Shown in pieces: positions 51,462 to 60,786 of a DNA stretch of 64,000 nt. This DNA comes from JAIXWP01 sp964428835 (GTDB lineage: Bacteria; Bacteroidota; Bacteroidia; Flavobacteriales_D; Sanyastnellaceae), in NCBI GenBank assembly GCA_964428835.1, contig CAYRZQ010000015.1:1-64000 (forward strand), in the 5' to 3' direction. The translations under genes were made by a program, and so were the position numbers. Numbering within the stretch: the first letter of the stretch is position 1; each line of letters opens with the position of its first letter. The notes beneath the pieces were generated by a model, which saw nothing but the letters and a program-made list of their open reading frames with translations, had not been told where the DNA came from and did no database searches.

Positions 51462-51755
51462 ATGAGTCACCAAGAGATACTCCAAAGAATAGAAAGTAAG
51501 ATTTCACAGTTGGGTGAATCGAAGCGTCAACTTGAAGCCCAAGTCACAAGGCTCAAGGATGAGAATGCGTCTTTGTATAAAATCAATGGAGAGCTACTTG
51601 CACGCGTGGAAGAATTGTCTGAGAAAAACAAAGAATTGGAGAACACCACATCATTCAAACCAGCCATTCAGGAAGATTTCCGTGTGGCTACCAAGCAGAG
51701 GATCAATGATCTGGTGAAAGAAATAGACGAATGCCTCGCCTTACTCAATAAATAA
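51462..51755 (+). CDS. Small coiled-coil protein upstream of zapA
   Basis: 97 residues. Nearly continuous heptad pattern through residues 3-65 (IESKISQLGESKRQLEAQV, then RLKDENASLYKINGELLARV and EELSEKNKELE), ending in TKQRINDLVKEIDECLALLNK. No signal or membrane segment. It precedes zapA by 7 bases. Such small coiled-coil proteins are regularly found before zapA in Bacteroidota, which suggests a cell-division role (inference). It could be a ZapB-like partner. Confidence 0.8.
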   Translation: MSHQEILQRIESKISQLGESKRQLEAQVTRLKDENASLYKINGELLARVEELSEKNKELENTTSFKPAIQEDFRVATKQRINDLVKEIDECLALLNK

Positions 51756-51762
51756 AAGATAT

Positions 51763-52077
51763 ATGAACGAGATTTCCATCAAAGTCAATATCGCAGGTCG
51801 CTCTTATCCACTGACTATCAGTAGTGAACAAGAAGACGCTATTCGTAAGGCAGAACAAAAGATTGAAGCCAGCCTGGAAACATTCCAGAAAAACTACGCT
51901 GTAAAAGATAAACAAGACCTATTGGCCATGACAGCGCTCCAAGTAGCAACTGCCAGTGCCCCCGTTGTAGAAACTAAAACGGTGATCGAAAAAGTTATCG
52001 AACGCGTAGAAGTGCCAACAGATATGTCAGCTGAACTGTCACAGCTGGAAGCTCTTGTTGATCAGTACCTTCAATAA
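51763..52077 (+). CDS. zapA: Cell division protein ZapA
   Basis: 104 residues. N-terminal ISIKVNIAGRSYPLTISSEQ followed by EDAIRKAEQKIEASLETFQ is the ZapA globular domain. YAVKDKQDLLAMTALQVA is the conserved helix, and a C-terminal coiled coil follows. It bundles FtsZ filaments at midcell. Operon: coiled-coil protein - zapA - (structured 84-base gap) - rny. Confidence 0.88.
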   Translation: MNEISIKVNIAGRSYPLTISSEQEDAIRKAEQKIEASLETFQKNYAVKDKQDLLAMTALQVATASAPVVETKTVIEKVIERVEVPTDMSAELSQLEALVDQYLQ

Positions 52078-52161
52078 AAAAGTCATTTTCAAATCTCCTC
52101 GATCCGCTGCAACGACTTCCCCAAGGAAGTGGAATGTTTAATTTAAAATACCATCAGCAAC
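52078..52161 (+). ncRNA. Possible 6S-like small RNA or structured leader between zapA and rny
   Basis: The 84-base gap holds a hairpin ACTTCC-CCAA-GGAAGT (52115-52130) flanked by CGCTGCAACG and GGAATGTTTAATTT. From memory, 6S-type RNAs of several Bacteroidota lie between zapA and rny, which is why I flag it. The region is short for 6S RNA and I could not fold it or compare it, so this is tentative. Confidence 0.35.
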
Positions 52162-53703
52162 ATGGACTCAATTTACATGGCCGTTGCTGCGTTACTAGGT
52201 GTTATCGTTGGAGCTGGAGCCGCTTGGTTCCTCCTCAATAGCGTTCTCAATAAAAAAAGAGAAAACATCCTCGCAGAAGCCGCCAAAGAAGGTGAAACAC
52301 TTAAGGAGAAAAAAATGCTCCAAGCCAAGGAAAGATTCCTTGAACTAAAATCCCAGCACGAAAAAGAAGTGCAGGAGAGAAACAAAAAAGTACAACAAGG
52401 TGAAGACCGCATCAAAAACAAAGAGCGCGAACTATCACAACAAATCGAACAGTACAAGAAGAAAGAAAAAGATCTCGAGGGTCAGCGTGAGAACTTAAAC
52501 AAACTCACTGAACTCAATCAGAAAAAACAAGGCGACTTGGAAAAGGCAAACCAGAAAGCAGTGACACTTCTGGAAGAACTAGCCAAAATGAGCGCCGATC
52601 AAGCAAAAGCTCAATTGATGGAGCAACTCAAGGAAGAAGCTCGAAATTCAGCCGCTGGTCAAATCCAAAACATCATTGATGAGGCTAAAGTAAAAGCCAA
52701 TCAAGAAGCAAAGAAAATTGTTATTCAAACCATTCAGCGCACTGCTGTTGAACACGCAGTTGAAAACAGCGTTAGCGTATTCAATATCGAAAATGATGAG
52801 ATGAAAGGTCGCATCATCGGTCGCGAAGGACGCAATATCCGTGCACTTGAAGCTGCAACCGGCGTTGAAATTATTGTTGACGATACCCCAGAGGCAATCG
52901 TTCTCTCATGCTTCGATCCCGTGCGTCGCGAAATCGCACGCTTGTCATTACACCAACTCGTAACTGACGGACGTATTCACCCACAAAGAATTGAAGAGAT
53001 TGTAGCTAAAGTGCGCAAAAACATCGAAGAAGAAATTGTCGAAGTTGGAAAGCGCACATGCATCGAACTCGGAATTCACGGCTTGCACTCTGAATTGATC
53101 CGAATGGTAGGTCGCATGAAATACCGCTCTTCGTACGGACAAAATCTCTTGCAGCACTCACGCGAAGTAGCTAATCTCTGTGCGACAATGGCAAGTGAGC
53201 TAGGTCTCAATCCTAAAACTGCAAAACGTGCAGGACTGCTTCACGATATTGGGAAAGTTCCAGATGATGAAAGCGAATTGCCACACGCAATTCTAGGTAT
53301 GAAGCTCGCCGAGAAATATGGCGAAAAACCTGATGTTTGCAATGCAATCGGAGCTCACCACGATGAAATCGAAATGAAGACATTGATGGCTCCGATAATT
53401 CAAGTCTGTGATGCTATCAGCGGTGCTCGTCCTGGCGCACGACGCGAAGTAGTAGAAGCATATATTCAACGCCTGCGTGATCTAGAAAATATGGCGCTTG
53501 AATACCCGGGAGTTTCAAAATCATTTGCTATTCAAGCTGGACGCGAACTTCGTGTCATGGTAGAGGCTGATAAAGTTTCAGACGAACAAGCCGACGCTCT
53601 TGCTGTCTCTTTGGCAAGCCGCATTGAAACAGAAATGACCTATCCAGGCCAAGTGCGCGTGACAGTGATTCGTGAAAAGCGCGCTGTGGGCGTGGCCAGA
53701 TAA
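52162..53703 (+). CDS. rny: Ribonuclease Y
   Basis: 513 residues, standard length. N-terminal membrane helix (YMAVAALLGVIVGAGAAWFLL), a long charged coiled coil (~30-190), a KH domain (MKGRIIGREGRNIRALEAAT) and an HD domain with GLLHDIGKVPDDE (metal His-Asp), plus GAHHDEIEM. The C-terminal conserved ASRIETEMTYPGQVRVTVIRE is present. It is a membrane-bound endoribonuclease initiating mRNA decay. A terminator follows at once. Confidence 0.96.
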   Translation: MDSIYMAVAALLGVIVGAGAAWFLLNSVLNKKRENILAEAAKEGETLKEKKMLQAKERFLELKSQHEKEVQERNKKVQQGEDRIKNKERELSQQIEQYKKKEKDLEGQRENLNKLTELNQKKQGDLEKANQKAVTLLEELAKMSADQAKAQLMEQLKEEARNSAAGQIQNIIDEAKVKANQEAKKIVIQTIQRTAVEHAVENSVSVFNIENDEMKGRIIGREGRNIRALEAATGVEIIVDDTPEAIVLSCFDPVRREIARLSLHQLVTDGRIHPQRIEEIVAKVRKNIEEEIVEVGKRTCIELGIHGLHSELIRMVGRMKYRSSYGQNLLQHSREVANLCATMASELGLNPKTAKRAGLLHDIGKVPDDESELPHAILGMKLAEKYGEKPDVCNAIGAHHDEIEMKTLMAPIIQVCDAISGARPGARREVVEAYIQRLRDLENMALEYPGVSKSFAIQAGRELRVMVEADKVSDEQADALAVSLASRIETEMTYPGQVRVTVIREKRAVGVAR

Positions 53704-53724
53704 CGAAATTATCTTCAAGAAAAT

Positions 53725-53754
53725 AAAAAAGGGCAGCCAATGGCTGCCCTTTTT
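53725..53754 (+). terminator. Rho-independent terminator after rny
   Basis: Stem GGGCAGCC (53731-53738) / GGCTGCCC (53742-53749) with a 3-base loop, flanked by A6 and T5, so it can act on both strands and serves the convergent lipoprotein gene too. Confidence 0.93.
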
Positions 53755-53772
53755 GTATGTACAAAATCAAGA

Positions 53773-54279
53773 TTATTCACCATAAATCCAGCGCACACCC
53801 AACTTCACAATCACCGTATTGTCAGCACTGCGGAGCTCAAAAGATGTTTTCTTCTCAAAATCGATAGGACGAAAAATAATATACCCCACATTATCGTCTG
53901 CACTCACTCCGTCCTCATCAAAAACTTCTAACCTTACTTCATTGGTATATGCACGAATTTCAAGAGGAAGACCGCTTTTGAAGCCCACAGTCGCGACGCC
54001 TTTGGAATCTTCTATAACTTCACTTTTATAAATTGGATTGCCGAGTTGACTCATCGTCACATACAAGTCTGGCTCAGTCGCAAAGGGCGCCATAGAATCC
54101 CACTTGCTGCCATCTTTGCTATACAAGGGAAACTTTATCAACTCAAGTGACTGCACTTCTACTCCCAGCAAAATTTGTTTTTTAAATACTTTTCCTCCAC
54201 CTCCTGAGCCCGATTTAGAAGACTTACATTGAATCAAGGAAAGTCCCAAAATCATGTAAAAAACCACATTTAATTTCAT
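53773..54279 (-). CDS. Lipoprotein with C2-like domain
   Basis: 168 residues. Signal with lipobox-like LGLSLIQC, then a Gly/Ser/Lys linker (KSSKSGSGGGGKVFKKQ). A beta sandwich follows (LELIKFPLYSKDGSKWDSM, DLYVTMSQLGNPIYKSEV, RLEVFDEDGVSADDNVGYII) with the Asp loops of C2-type domains. It is probably periplasmic or outer-membrane attached. Start at the ATG 54279; a TTG two codons upstream is less likely. Function unknown. Confidence 0.7.
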   Translation of the reverse strand: MKLNVVFYMILGLSLIQCKSSKSGSGGGGKVFKKQILLGVEVQSLELIKFPLYSKDGSKWDSMAPFATEPDLYVTMSQLGNPIYKSEVIEDSKGVATVGFKSGLPLEIRAYTNEVRLEVFDEDGVSADDNVGYIIFRPIDFEKKTSFELRSADNTVIVKLGVRWIYGE

Positions 54280-54337
54280 AACCAAGTATTGTTAATCTTG
54301 CACGAAAATAATCTATTCCTGCGTTGTTTTGCGCTGT

Positions 54338-54345
54338 TATCTTTG
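54338..54345 (+). promoter_or_regulatory. Putative -7 element (TATCTTTG) of the flippase gene
   Basis: Exact TAnnTTTG match lying inside a longer possible reading frame from a TTG at 54329. It supports translation starting downstream, at about 54365. Confidence 0.45.
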
Positions 54346-54364
54346 TCGGAAGCTGCCACGTATT

Positions 54365-55900
54365 TTGTCAGAAAGAAAACAATTCATATCAAGTTTCAAT
54401 TGGAATACGGCCACTGTCGTTTTTCAAATCATCATTCAGACACTCTATACAGGGCTTCTAGCACGAATGGTAACCACCGACGCATTCGCCTTAATGGGAA
54501 TCGTTTTGGCAATGATGGGTTTTGCTGAAATTTTTTCCCAAGTTGGAATTGGTCCTGCAATTATTCAGCGCAAAGAACTACATCCCCAACACCTCAGTGG
54601 CGCTTTTTACACGTCACTCATTCTCGGCCTTACATTCACGCTCGCATTCGTTTTTGGCGCTCCTGCGATTGCAAAATTCTACAATGATGACCGCCTTATA
54701 ACGATTACACAAATCACCGCCACTAGCTTCACCATCTCAGCTCTAGCCGTCGTTCCAAGAAGCCTCATGCTAAAAGCGATGAACTTCAAAGCGTTTTTCG
54801 TCGCGGGAATGGTGTCTATAATTGGAGGTAATTTGATTATAGGATTATCACTGGCCTATCTTGGTTATGGAGTATGGGCTTACGTGTGGGCGCTATTTGC
54901 TCAGAATATTCTTATGACTTTAAGTTTTTGGATGTTTCAGAAAACAAAATTCCCCCTCGTATGGGAATGGTCCTATACAAAAGAGCTCATTTCATACGGT
55001 GGAGCAAGTACACTTTTTAATGCACTCAACTACGCAGCCACAAAAGTTGATGTAACACTCTTACCAAAATACGCCAATCGCCTACCCGATATCTCCACAC
55101 CCCGACAAGGAATGGAAGCCGCTGGTATGTATGAACGCAGCGCTTATGTAATGTCTTTGCCAATCACAATCATGGCAAAACTCTCGGATAGCGTACTTTT
55201 TTCAGGCATGTCGAAGATGCAAGATGAAAATGAAAAACTGAAAAAACTCATTCTCACCTCCTCTCAAGTCCTCTCTATCATAATTATTCCCTCCACCATC
55301 TATATCATCTTTACGGCAAGCGCAATTATTGAAATTTATTTGGGTAAAAACTACGCGGATAGCGCAGATATACTGAGCATTCTATTCCTTGCTATAATTT
55401 TTCGCTCCCTTAGTCGACTTAATGACGCATTGCTTAGAGCAAAAAATGCGGTGATGAAAGGAGCATACTACAAGTTGTTTTATTTGGTGATCATGGTAGT
55501 TGGTGTCTATATCAGTATACCATTTGGCATGAAAGCGGTGTCTGCTTCTATTGTCATCACCACATTTATTCATTATTTGATGTCCATTTATCTCTGTAGA
55601 AAACTGATTAAGGTTTCTATCCTCAAACAACTAAAAGCGACGGTACCTGGAATCAAATTGGGAATATTAGCCTTCTTGGTCCTTCTTTTATTCAGAATTT
55701 TCGGACCAAATTTTAAACCGCTTCTCGATCTCTTGATTACAGCAGCCTTGTGGATGGCTTCGACGCTTGGCTTATTGTACTTTTCACCAAAAGTACTCCT
55801 TGCTAACGGCATTCATCCTTTTGATTTTATACCCTCACGTTTGCGATCAATACCTTTGCTAGGCTCTGTATTGCGCCGCTGGTCACAGAAGGAGACTTGA
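54365..55900 (+). CDS. Polysaccharide flippase (Wzx/PST family, MOP superfamily)
   Basis: 511 residues with about 12-14 hydrophobic segments. The N-terminus from a TTG at 54365 reads MSERKQFISSFNWNTATVVF, the usual opening of PST-type flippases, followed by ALMGIVLAMMGFAEIFSQVG and GIGPAIIQRKELHPQHLSG. No suitable ATG exists before this, and the TATCTTTG box lies just upstream. It moves lipid-linked sugar repeat units across the inner membrane. The main polysaccharide operon lies far away at the other end of the window. Confidence 0.88.
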   Translation: MSERKQFISSFNWNTATVVFQIIIQTLYTGLLARMVTTDAFALMGIVLAMMGFAEIFSQVGIGPAIIQRKELHPQHLSGAFYTSLILGLTFTLAFVFGAPAIAKFYNDDRLITITQITATSFTISALAVVPRSLMLKAMNFKAFFVAGMVSIIGGNLIIGLSLAYLGYGVWAYVWALFAQNILMTLSFWMFQKTKFPLVWEWSYTKELISYGGASTLFNALNYAATKVDVTLLPKYANRLPDISTPRQGMEAAGMYERSAYVMSLPITIMAKLSDSVLFSGMSKMQDENEKLKKLILTSSQVLSIIIIPSTIYIIFTASAIIEIYLGKNYADSADILSILFLAIIFRSLSRLNDALLRAKNAVMKGAYYKLFYLVIMVVGVYISIPFGMKAVSASIVITTFIHYLMSIYLCRKLIKVSILKQLKATVPGIKLGILAFLVLLLFRIFGPNFKPLLDLLITAALWMASTLGLLYFSPKVLLANGIHPFDFIPSRLRSIPLLGSVLRRWSQKET

Positions 55901-55937
55901 TTCCACCACTTTGGCTTAAAAAATGCTCTTGCCCCGC

Positions 55938-55945
55938 TAAATTTG
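55938..55945 (+). promoter_or_regulatory. Putative -7 element (TAAATTTG) of the DUF4476 gene
   Basis: Exact TAnnTTTG match ending four bases before the ATG at 55950. Confidence 0.5.
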
Positions 55946-55949
55946 CACC

Positions 55950-56648
55950 ATGAAACACTTCCTAGTTTTTGTACTTTTTACAATATGTCTCAACACTTTT
56001 GGACAATCCAAAATTGCCTTTAGTGGAGCCGACTCGTTGGCGTTTTTAGTACAAATGGAGAATAATAGTGTAAACAACATCTATTGCACTGATATCACTT
56101 TCTTCGTCACCACTCCTGGAAAAACGAAATTCAATATCTCATTTTCCAATACCAATGTGAAGTCGTTGGAGCAGGTCATTGATATCAAGGCCAACACTTT
56201 TACTCAATATGAAATTAGGGTAGCAAAAGGCAAGACGCAGCTTTTCTTGATTGCCGAGGCCAAGCTTACTGAAATCACCGCTATTCCATTGGCTGAAGAA
56301 ACCACAGGACTTTCGGACACCACCATTATCATTGAAACACCTTATGATGGTCGAAAAGCTTGTGACAATCCAGTATCAGCTGTGGAGTTTGAAAGTATAA
56401 AAGAAAATCTATCCAAAATTGGATTCGAATTCAAGCGTTTTGAAACCCTAAAAGGCGTGGTTGGCTTCAACTGTCTCACCGTAGATCAGCTTCGCTACCT
56501 CCTTTCGCAGCTCGAATTGGAAGATAACAAAGTGAAAATTACTGAACTCGCCAAAGAAAAGATTTACGATTACGACCGTGCTATGTTAATTGTTGATGAT
56601 TTCTTCTTAGAAAGGAATAAGAACAAGGTAAAATCAATCCTACAATAA
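55950..56648 (+). CDS. Secreted DUF4476-domain protein
   Basis: 232 residues. Signal peptide (HFLVFVLFTICLNTFGQ). The N-terminal half is a beta sandwich (residues ~20-110). The C-terminal ~90 residues (VEFESIKENLSKIGFEFKRF, TVDQLRYLLSQLELEDNKVK, LAKEKIYDYDRAMLIVDDFF) match the all-helical DUF4476 domain common in Bacteroidota. Periplasmic or extracellular; function unknown. It precedes serC by 45 bases. Confidence 0.82.
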   Translation: MKHFLVFVLFTICLNTFGQSKIAFSGADSLAFLVQMENNSVNNIYCTDITFFVTTPGKTKFNISFSNTNVKSLEQVIDIKANTFTQYEIRVAKGKTQLFLIAEAKLTEITAIPLAEETTGLSDTTIIIETPYDGRKACDNPVSAVEFESIKENLSKIGFEFKRFETLKGVVGFNCLTVDQLRYLLSQLELEDNKVKITELAKEKIYDYDRAMLIVDDFFLERNKNKVKSILQ

Positions 56649-56693
56649 AGAGAGTATCTTACCTTCGCGACGCAATATTTACAACGTCGCAAC

Positions 56694-57764
56694 ATGAAAA
56701 AAGTACACAATTTCAGCGCAGGACCTTCTATACTTCCAAAAGAGGTCATCGAACAAGCTTCTCAAGCCATAATTGAGTTTGACAATATGGGCCTCTCGCT
56801 CATCGAAATTTCTCACCGTTCGAAGAACTTTGAAAAGGTCATGGATGAAGCCCGTAGCTTGGTTAAAGAGATTCTCTCTTTACCCGCAAACTATGAAGTA
56901 CTTTTCCTTCAAGGCGGCGCTACATTAGGTTTCTATACTACTGCTATCAATCTTCTTAAGGAAGGTGGCAAAGCAGCCTATGTAAATACTGGCGTTTGGG
57001 CCACCGGCGCTATTAAAGAAGCAAAACTTGTTGGTAATGTTGAAGTGATTGGGGATAGCTCAGATAAAAACCACAGCTATATACCAAAATTCGATGTACC
57101 ATCTGATGCTGATTATTTGCATATTACTTCAAATAATACCATCTTCGGAACACAATACCACCAGTTCCCAAAATCAAGCATCCCCTTGGTTTGTGATATG
57201 AGTAGTGATATTTTTTCAAAGCGATTCAACGCATCTGACTTCACACTCATCTACGCTGGAGCTCAGAAGAACATGGGGCCAGCCGGAACAGTGATGTACA
57301 TCGTTGACAAAAATGCATTAGGACATACTGGACGTAAACTGCCTGCATATCTGGATTTGGCAGCACATATAGACAAAGATTCCATGTACAATACTCCACC
57401 AGTATTCGCCGTGTATGCAAGCATGCTCACCCTGCGCTGGATCAAAGCCAATGGTGGATTAGAAGGAATGGAAAAACGCAATGACGCTAAACAAAAGTTA
57501 TTCTATTCAGAACTAGACAGAAATCCAATGTTCAAAGGTCATGCTGTTCCTGAAGCACGCTCTTGGATGAATGCGACTTTCACATTGGTAGATGATGCAG
57601 CTGCATCCGAATTCGACAAGATGTGGAAAGATGCAGGCATCAGCGGCATCGCTGGACACCGCTCTGTGGGCGGCTATCGCGCGAGCATGTACAATGCACT
57701 TCCAATCGAAAGTGTGCAAGTACTTGTGGACGTAATGAAGGAGTTCGAAAAAACAAAAGGATAA
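56694..57764 (+). CDS. serC: Phosphoserine aminotransferase
   Basis: 356 residues. Opens with VHNFSAGPSILPKEVIEQAS, then LIEISHRSKNFEKVMDEA, VLFLQGGATLGFYTTAINLL and LIYAGAQKNMGPAGTVMYIV (PLP Lys in AQKN). It converts 3-phosphohydroxypyruvate and glutamate to phosphoserine in serine synthesis, and can act in PLP synthesis. First of serC - serA - DUF1015, an arrangement common in Bacteroidota. Confidence 0.96.
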   Translation: MKKVHNFSAGPSILPKEVIEQASQAIIEFDNMGLSLIEISHRSKNFEKVMDEARSLVKEILSLPANYEVLFLQGGATLGFYTTAINLLKEGGKAAYVNTGVWATGAIKEAKLVGNVEVIGDSSDKNHSYIPKFDVPSDADYLHITSNNTIFGTQYHQFPKSSIPLVCDMSSDIFSKRFNASDFTLIYAGAQKNMGPAGTVMYIVDKNALGHTGRKLPAYLDLAAHIDKDSMYNTPPVFAVYASMLTLRWIKANGGLEGMEKRNDAKQKLFYSELDRNPMFKGHAVPEARSWMNATFTLVDDAAASEFDKMWKDAGISGIAGHRSVGGYRASMYNALPIESVQVLVDVMKEFEKTKG

Positions 57765-57770
57765 GAAAAC

Positions 57771-57805
57771 AATTCCGAATTCGGAATTTAGAATATAGAA
57801 TATTT
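57771..57805. repeat. Palindrome plus TAGAAT repeat (copy 1, between serC and serA)
   Basis: A perfect 18-base palindrome AATTCCGAATTCGGAATT (57771-57788) runs into TTTAGAATATAGAATATT. A second copy of the same design lies at 61661-61699. Confidence 0.8.
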
Positions 57806-57811
57806 ACAACT

Positions 57812-58771
57812 ATGAAGATTCTTGCGAATGATGGCATTGATGCCGGTGGTAAGAAAGCCCTAGAGGCTATGGGCTTTACTGTGATTACAGATAAAGTAGC
57901 ACAAGATCAATTGGCCAACGCTATTAATAGCGATAACATTATTGGCCTATTGGTGCGCAGTGCGACCACGGCTCGTAAAGATTTAATCGACGCTTGTCCA
58001 AATCTCAAGTTCATTGGACGTGGTGGTGTAGGTATTGATAATATCGATGCAGAATATGCCCGATCTAAAGGTATTGAAGTGTTCAATACACCTGCATCCA
58101 GCAGTCAAAGCGTCGCTGAGCTTGTAATGTCGCTCATGTTTGCTGCCAGCCGTGGTATCTACGACGCAGGCACACACATGCCTTCTAGAGGAGCAGAAGA
58201 ATTTGAATCACTAAAGAAAAAGTACGCTAAAGGAATCGAGCTTAGAGGTAAAACACTCGGAGTTGTTGGATTCGGCCGTATCGGACGATCGCTTGCATCT
58301 TATGCGCTAGGCTGTGGTATGAAGGTAATCGCATTTGATATGTATCCTTCCGATGCTCCAGTGACACTTCACATCGAAGGTCATGGGGCGGTAGAAGTAA
58401 AAGTACCTATGGTGGATATGGAAACTATTCTTGCCCAGTCTGATTTTATTTCCTTACACGTACCTAAACAGGCCAATGGCGCTGCTGTATTGGGGGAACA
58501 AGAATTGGCAAAATGTAAAAAAGGTGTAATTCTCGTGAATACCTCACGTGGTGGAGTGATTGATGAAGCTGCACTCATGAATAGCATTCATTCGGGCCAT
58601 GTAGGTGCTGCCGCGCTGGATGTTTTTGTAGGTGAGCCCAAACCAAATGTCCTTTTGCTCTCGCATAAAGGAATCATCTCTACCCCTCATATCGGAGCTT
58701 CTACGAATGAAGCTCAAGAAAGAATTGGACTCGAGATAGCTGATCGTGTGAAGGAGATCATGAAACTCTAA
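57812..58771 (+). CDS. serA: D-3-phosphoglycerate dehydrogenase (short form)
   Basis: 319 residues from the ATG at 57812 (MKILANDGIDAGGKKALE). D-isomer 2-hydroxyacid dehydrogenase fold: GRGGVGIDNIDAEYARSKGI, NAD motif LGVVGFGRIGRSLASYALG, then SLHVPKQANG, VNTSRGGVIDEAALM and STPHIGASTNEAQERIG with the catalytic Arg/Glu/His positions. No C-terminal ACT or ASB regulatory domain, so serine feedback inhibition of the classical kind is not expected. It follows serC after a repeat-containing gap. Confidence 0.93.
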   Translation: MKILANDGIDAGGKKALEAMGFTVITDKVAQDQLANAINSDNIIGLLVRSATTARKDLIDACPNLKFIGRGGVGIDNIDAEYARSKGIEVFNTPASSSQSVAELVMSLMFAASRGIYDAGTHMPSRGAEEFESLKKKYAKGIELRGKTLGVVGFGRIGRSLASYALGCGMKVIAFDMYPSDAPVTLHIEGHGAVEVKVPMVDMETILAQSDFISLHVPKQANGAAVLGEQELAKCKKGVILVNTSRGGVIDEAALMNSIHSGHVGAAALDVFVGEPKPNVLLLSHKGIISTPHIGASTNEAQERIGLEIADRVKEIMKL

Positions 58772-58774
58772 TCA

Positions 58775-59998
58775 ATGGCCAAAGTAGTACCATTCAAGGG
58801 TGTAAGACCACCTGCAGACAAGGCGCACTTGGTAGCATCAAGAAGCTACGTGAGCTACACGAGACCGCAATTGCGTTCTAAGCTCTATGAAAATCCCTAT
58901 AGCTTTTTGCATATCATTCATCCTGATATGGGCAGTTCCAAGCTACATAAAACAGCTTCGCCGATTGAGCGATTTGAATTGGTGCGAAAGAAATATGCTG
59001 ACTTCAAACATGAAGATATATTAATCAAGGATCTTAAAGATTCTTTTTACATATATCGTCAAATAAAAAATGGACACCCCTTTACGGGAATCATTGCAGC
59101 CGTAGCAGTCGAAGACTACTTAAATGGCAAAATCAAAATTCACGAGCAAACGCTTTCAAAGCGGGAAGAAACATTCACCACTTATCTCGACATTACCGAT
59201 ATCAATGCCGAGCCGGTGCTACTCATGTCTCCAAGAAGCAGTGATTTGGAAAAAATTTATGCTCGCTATTTGTCGCTGCGTCCAGAATATGATTTCACAA
59301 CTACAAATAAGGATAGACATCAATTATGGGTCATTGATGATGTGAAAGATGTCGAAGCAATTCAACAAGTCTTTTCTCAAATAGATGCTCTCTACATTGC
59401 CGACGGCCACCACCGAAGTGCATCGAGCGCCAGCCTTTGTAAAAAACGAAACGCGGAGCGCAACGGTAGCGGAAATGAGCCATGGAATTACTTCCTCGGA
59501 TTTATACTTGATGAAAATACAGTAAGGATTTTTGAATTCAATCGTCTTGTAAAAGACCTAAATGGGCTCACAGAAAAAGAATTCTTGAAGGCACTTGAAA
59601 AAGACTTTTACGTCAATCTTGCCCCAAGCAATTATAAGCCCGTTCAAAAGGGAGAATTTAGTTTGTATATGGACAAACTCTGGTACACTTTGACTGTCAA
59701 AGTGCATACGGATGAGTTAGACGCACAAGTGCTGAGCGATTTAATACTGGGGCCTATTTTGAATATCAAAGATCTCAGAAAAGACAAGCGCATCGCCTTC
59801 CTCGATGGACCAAAAGGAATGGAAGGTTTAAAGCACGCGGTTGACAAAAATAAATTTAAAGCCGGTTTTGGCCTTTTTCCAGTCGGGATTTCTGAATTGA
59901 AAAGCATAGCAGATAATCACGGTACCATGCCGCCAAAAAGTACATACGTTGAACCAAAACTTAGAAGCGGATTGGTTGTTTACGAAACAAGTGTTTGA
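58775..59998 (+). CDS. DUF1015 family protein
   Basis: 407 residues. Opens with VPFKGVRPPADKAHLVASRSY, then ENPYSFLHIIHPD, FTGIIAAVAVEDYLNGKIKIHEQT in segments, and the conserved LYIADGHHRSASSA with Asp/His/His that could bind a metal. YFLGFILDENTVRIFEFNR and HGTMPPKSTYVEPKLRSGLV at the end are typical of the family. Biochemical function unproven; genetic linkage to serC/serA, with a 3-base gap to serA here, suggests serine metabolism (inference). Confidence 0.92.
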   Translation: MAKVVPFKGVRPPADKAHLVASRSYVSYTRPQLRSKLYENPYSFLHIIHPDMGSSKLHKTASPIERFELVRKKYADFKHEDILIKDLKDSFYIYRQIKNGHPFTGIIAAVAVEDYLNGKIKIHEQTLSKREETFTTYLDITDINAEPVLLMSPRSSDLEKIYARYLSLRPEYDFTTTNKDRHQLWVIDDVKDVEAIQQVFSQIDALYIADGHHRSASSASLCKKRNAERNGSGNEPWNYFLGFILDENTVRIFEFNRLVKDLNGLTEKEFLKALEKDFYVNLAPSNYKPVQKGEFSLYMDKLWYTLTVKVHTDELDAQVLSDLILGPILNIKDLRKDKRIAFLDGPKGMEGLKHAVDKNKFKAGFGLFPVGISELKSIADNHGTMPPKSTYVEPKLRSGLVVYETSV

Positions 59999-60020
59999 AG
60001 AATCTAGCTTTTAAAATAAA

Positions 60021-60686
60021 ATGAATATTGCAAAAAATTTATCAGAGCTTAGAAGAGCTGTTCCGGGGAGAGTAAAAATTATAGCAGTATCCAAAACAAA
60101 ACCAATTGAACTCCTCAAGGCCGCATATGATGCTGGCCAGAGGGCTTTCGGTGAGAATTATGTGCAGGAATTGGTCGAAAAATCTCCCTTGCTTCCTTCG
60201 AATATCGAATGGCATTTTATTGGACATCTTCAAACCAATAAAGTAAAAAATATTGCCCCTTTCGTTAGCTATATTCACGCGGTGGACAGCGAAAAATTAC
60301 TCCGAGAAATAGACAAACAAGCAGAAAAAAACGGGCGTATCATCAATTGTTTGCTTCAGTTTCACATCGCTGACGAGGAAAGTAAGTTTGGCTTTCAACT
60401 TGAAACCTATAAAGAAGTATTGAATGCAATTCCATTCAACGAATTCAATAACATTCGAATTTGTGGTGTTATGGGCATGGCTTCATTTGTGCAAAACCAG
60501 CTGCAGATAGAAAGTGAGTTCAATACTCTAAAAGACATATTCGACGAACTCAAAACGGGATTATTTAAAGATCATAATGAATTCGTTGAATTGAGCATGG
60601 GTATGAGCGGAGACTGGCCATTGGCTGTGGATAAGGGCAGTACAATGATTCGAATTGGCTCTTCGATTTTTGGCAATCGTATCTGA
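60021..60686 (+). CDS. YggS-type PLP homeostasis protein
   Basis: 221 residues, alanine-racemase-like barrel fold without racemase extra domain. KIIAVSKTKPIELLKAAYDA carries the PLP Lys (SKT). FGENYVQELVEK, WHFIGHLQTNKVKNIA, HAVDSEKLL, GVMGMASFVQ, and ELSMGMSGDWPLAVDKGSTM are all conserved. It helps control PLP and amino-acid balance. It follows the DUF1015 gene by 22 bases. Confidence 0.93.
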   Translation: MNIAKNLSELRRAVPGRVKIIAVSKTKPIELLKAAYDAGQRAFGENYVQELVEKSPLLPSNIEWHFIGHLQTNKVKNIAPFVSYIHAVDSEKLLREIDKQAEKNGRIINCLLQFHIADEESKFGFQLETYKEVLNAIPFNEFNNIRICGVMGMASFVQNQLQIESEFNTLKDIFDELKTGLFKDHNEFVELSMGMSGDWPLAVDKGSTMIRIGSSIFGNRI

Positions 60687-60786
60687 GAAATATCACCTTA
60701 TCGCCTAATTTTTGTCAAAAGCCGATGCAATCGGCGAATCAAAGCTATATTGCCTCTGTATTCACTTTATAAAATATTTTTCAATA

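Noticed and set aside
57623..57811. 63-codon upstream extension of serA
   Set aside because: It overlaps serC in another frame and reads basic, low-quality sequence; the ATG at 57812 gives the normal serA N-terminus.
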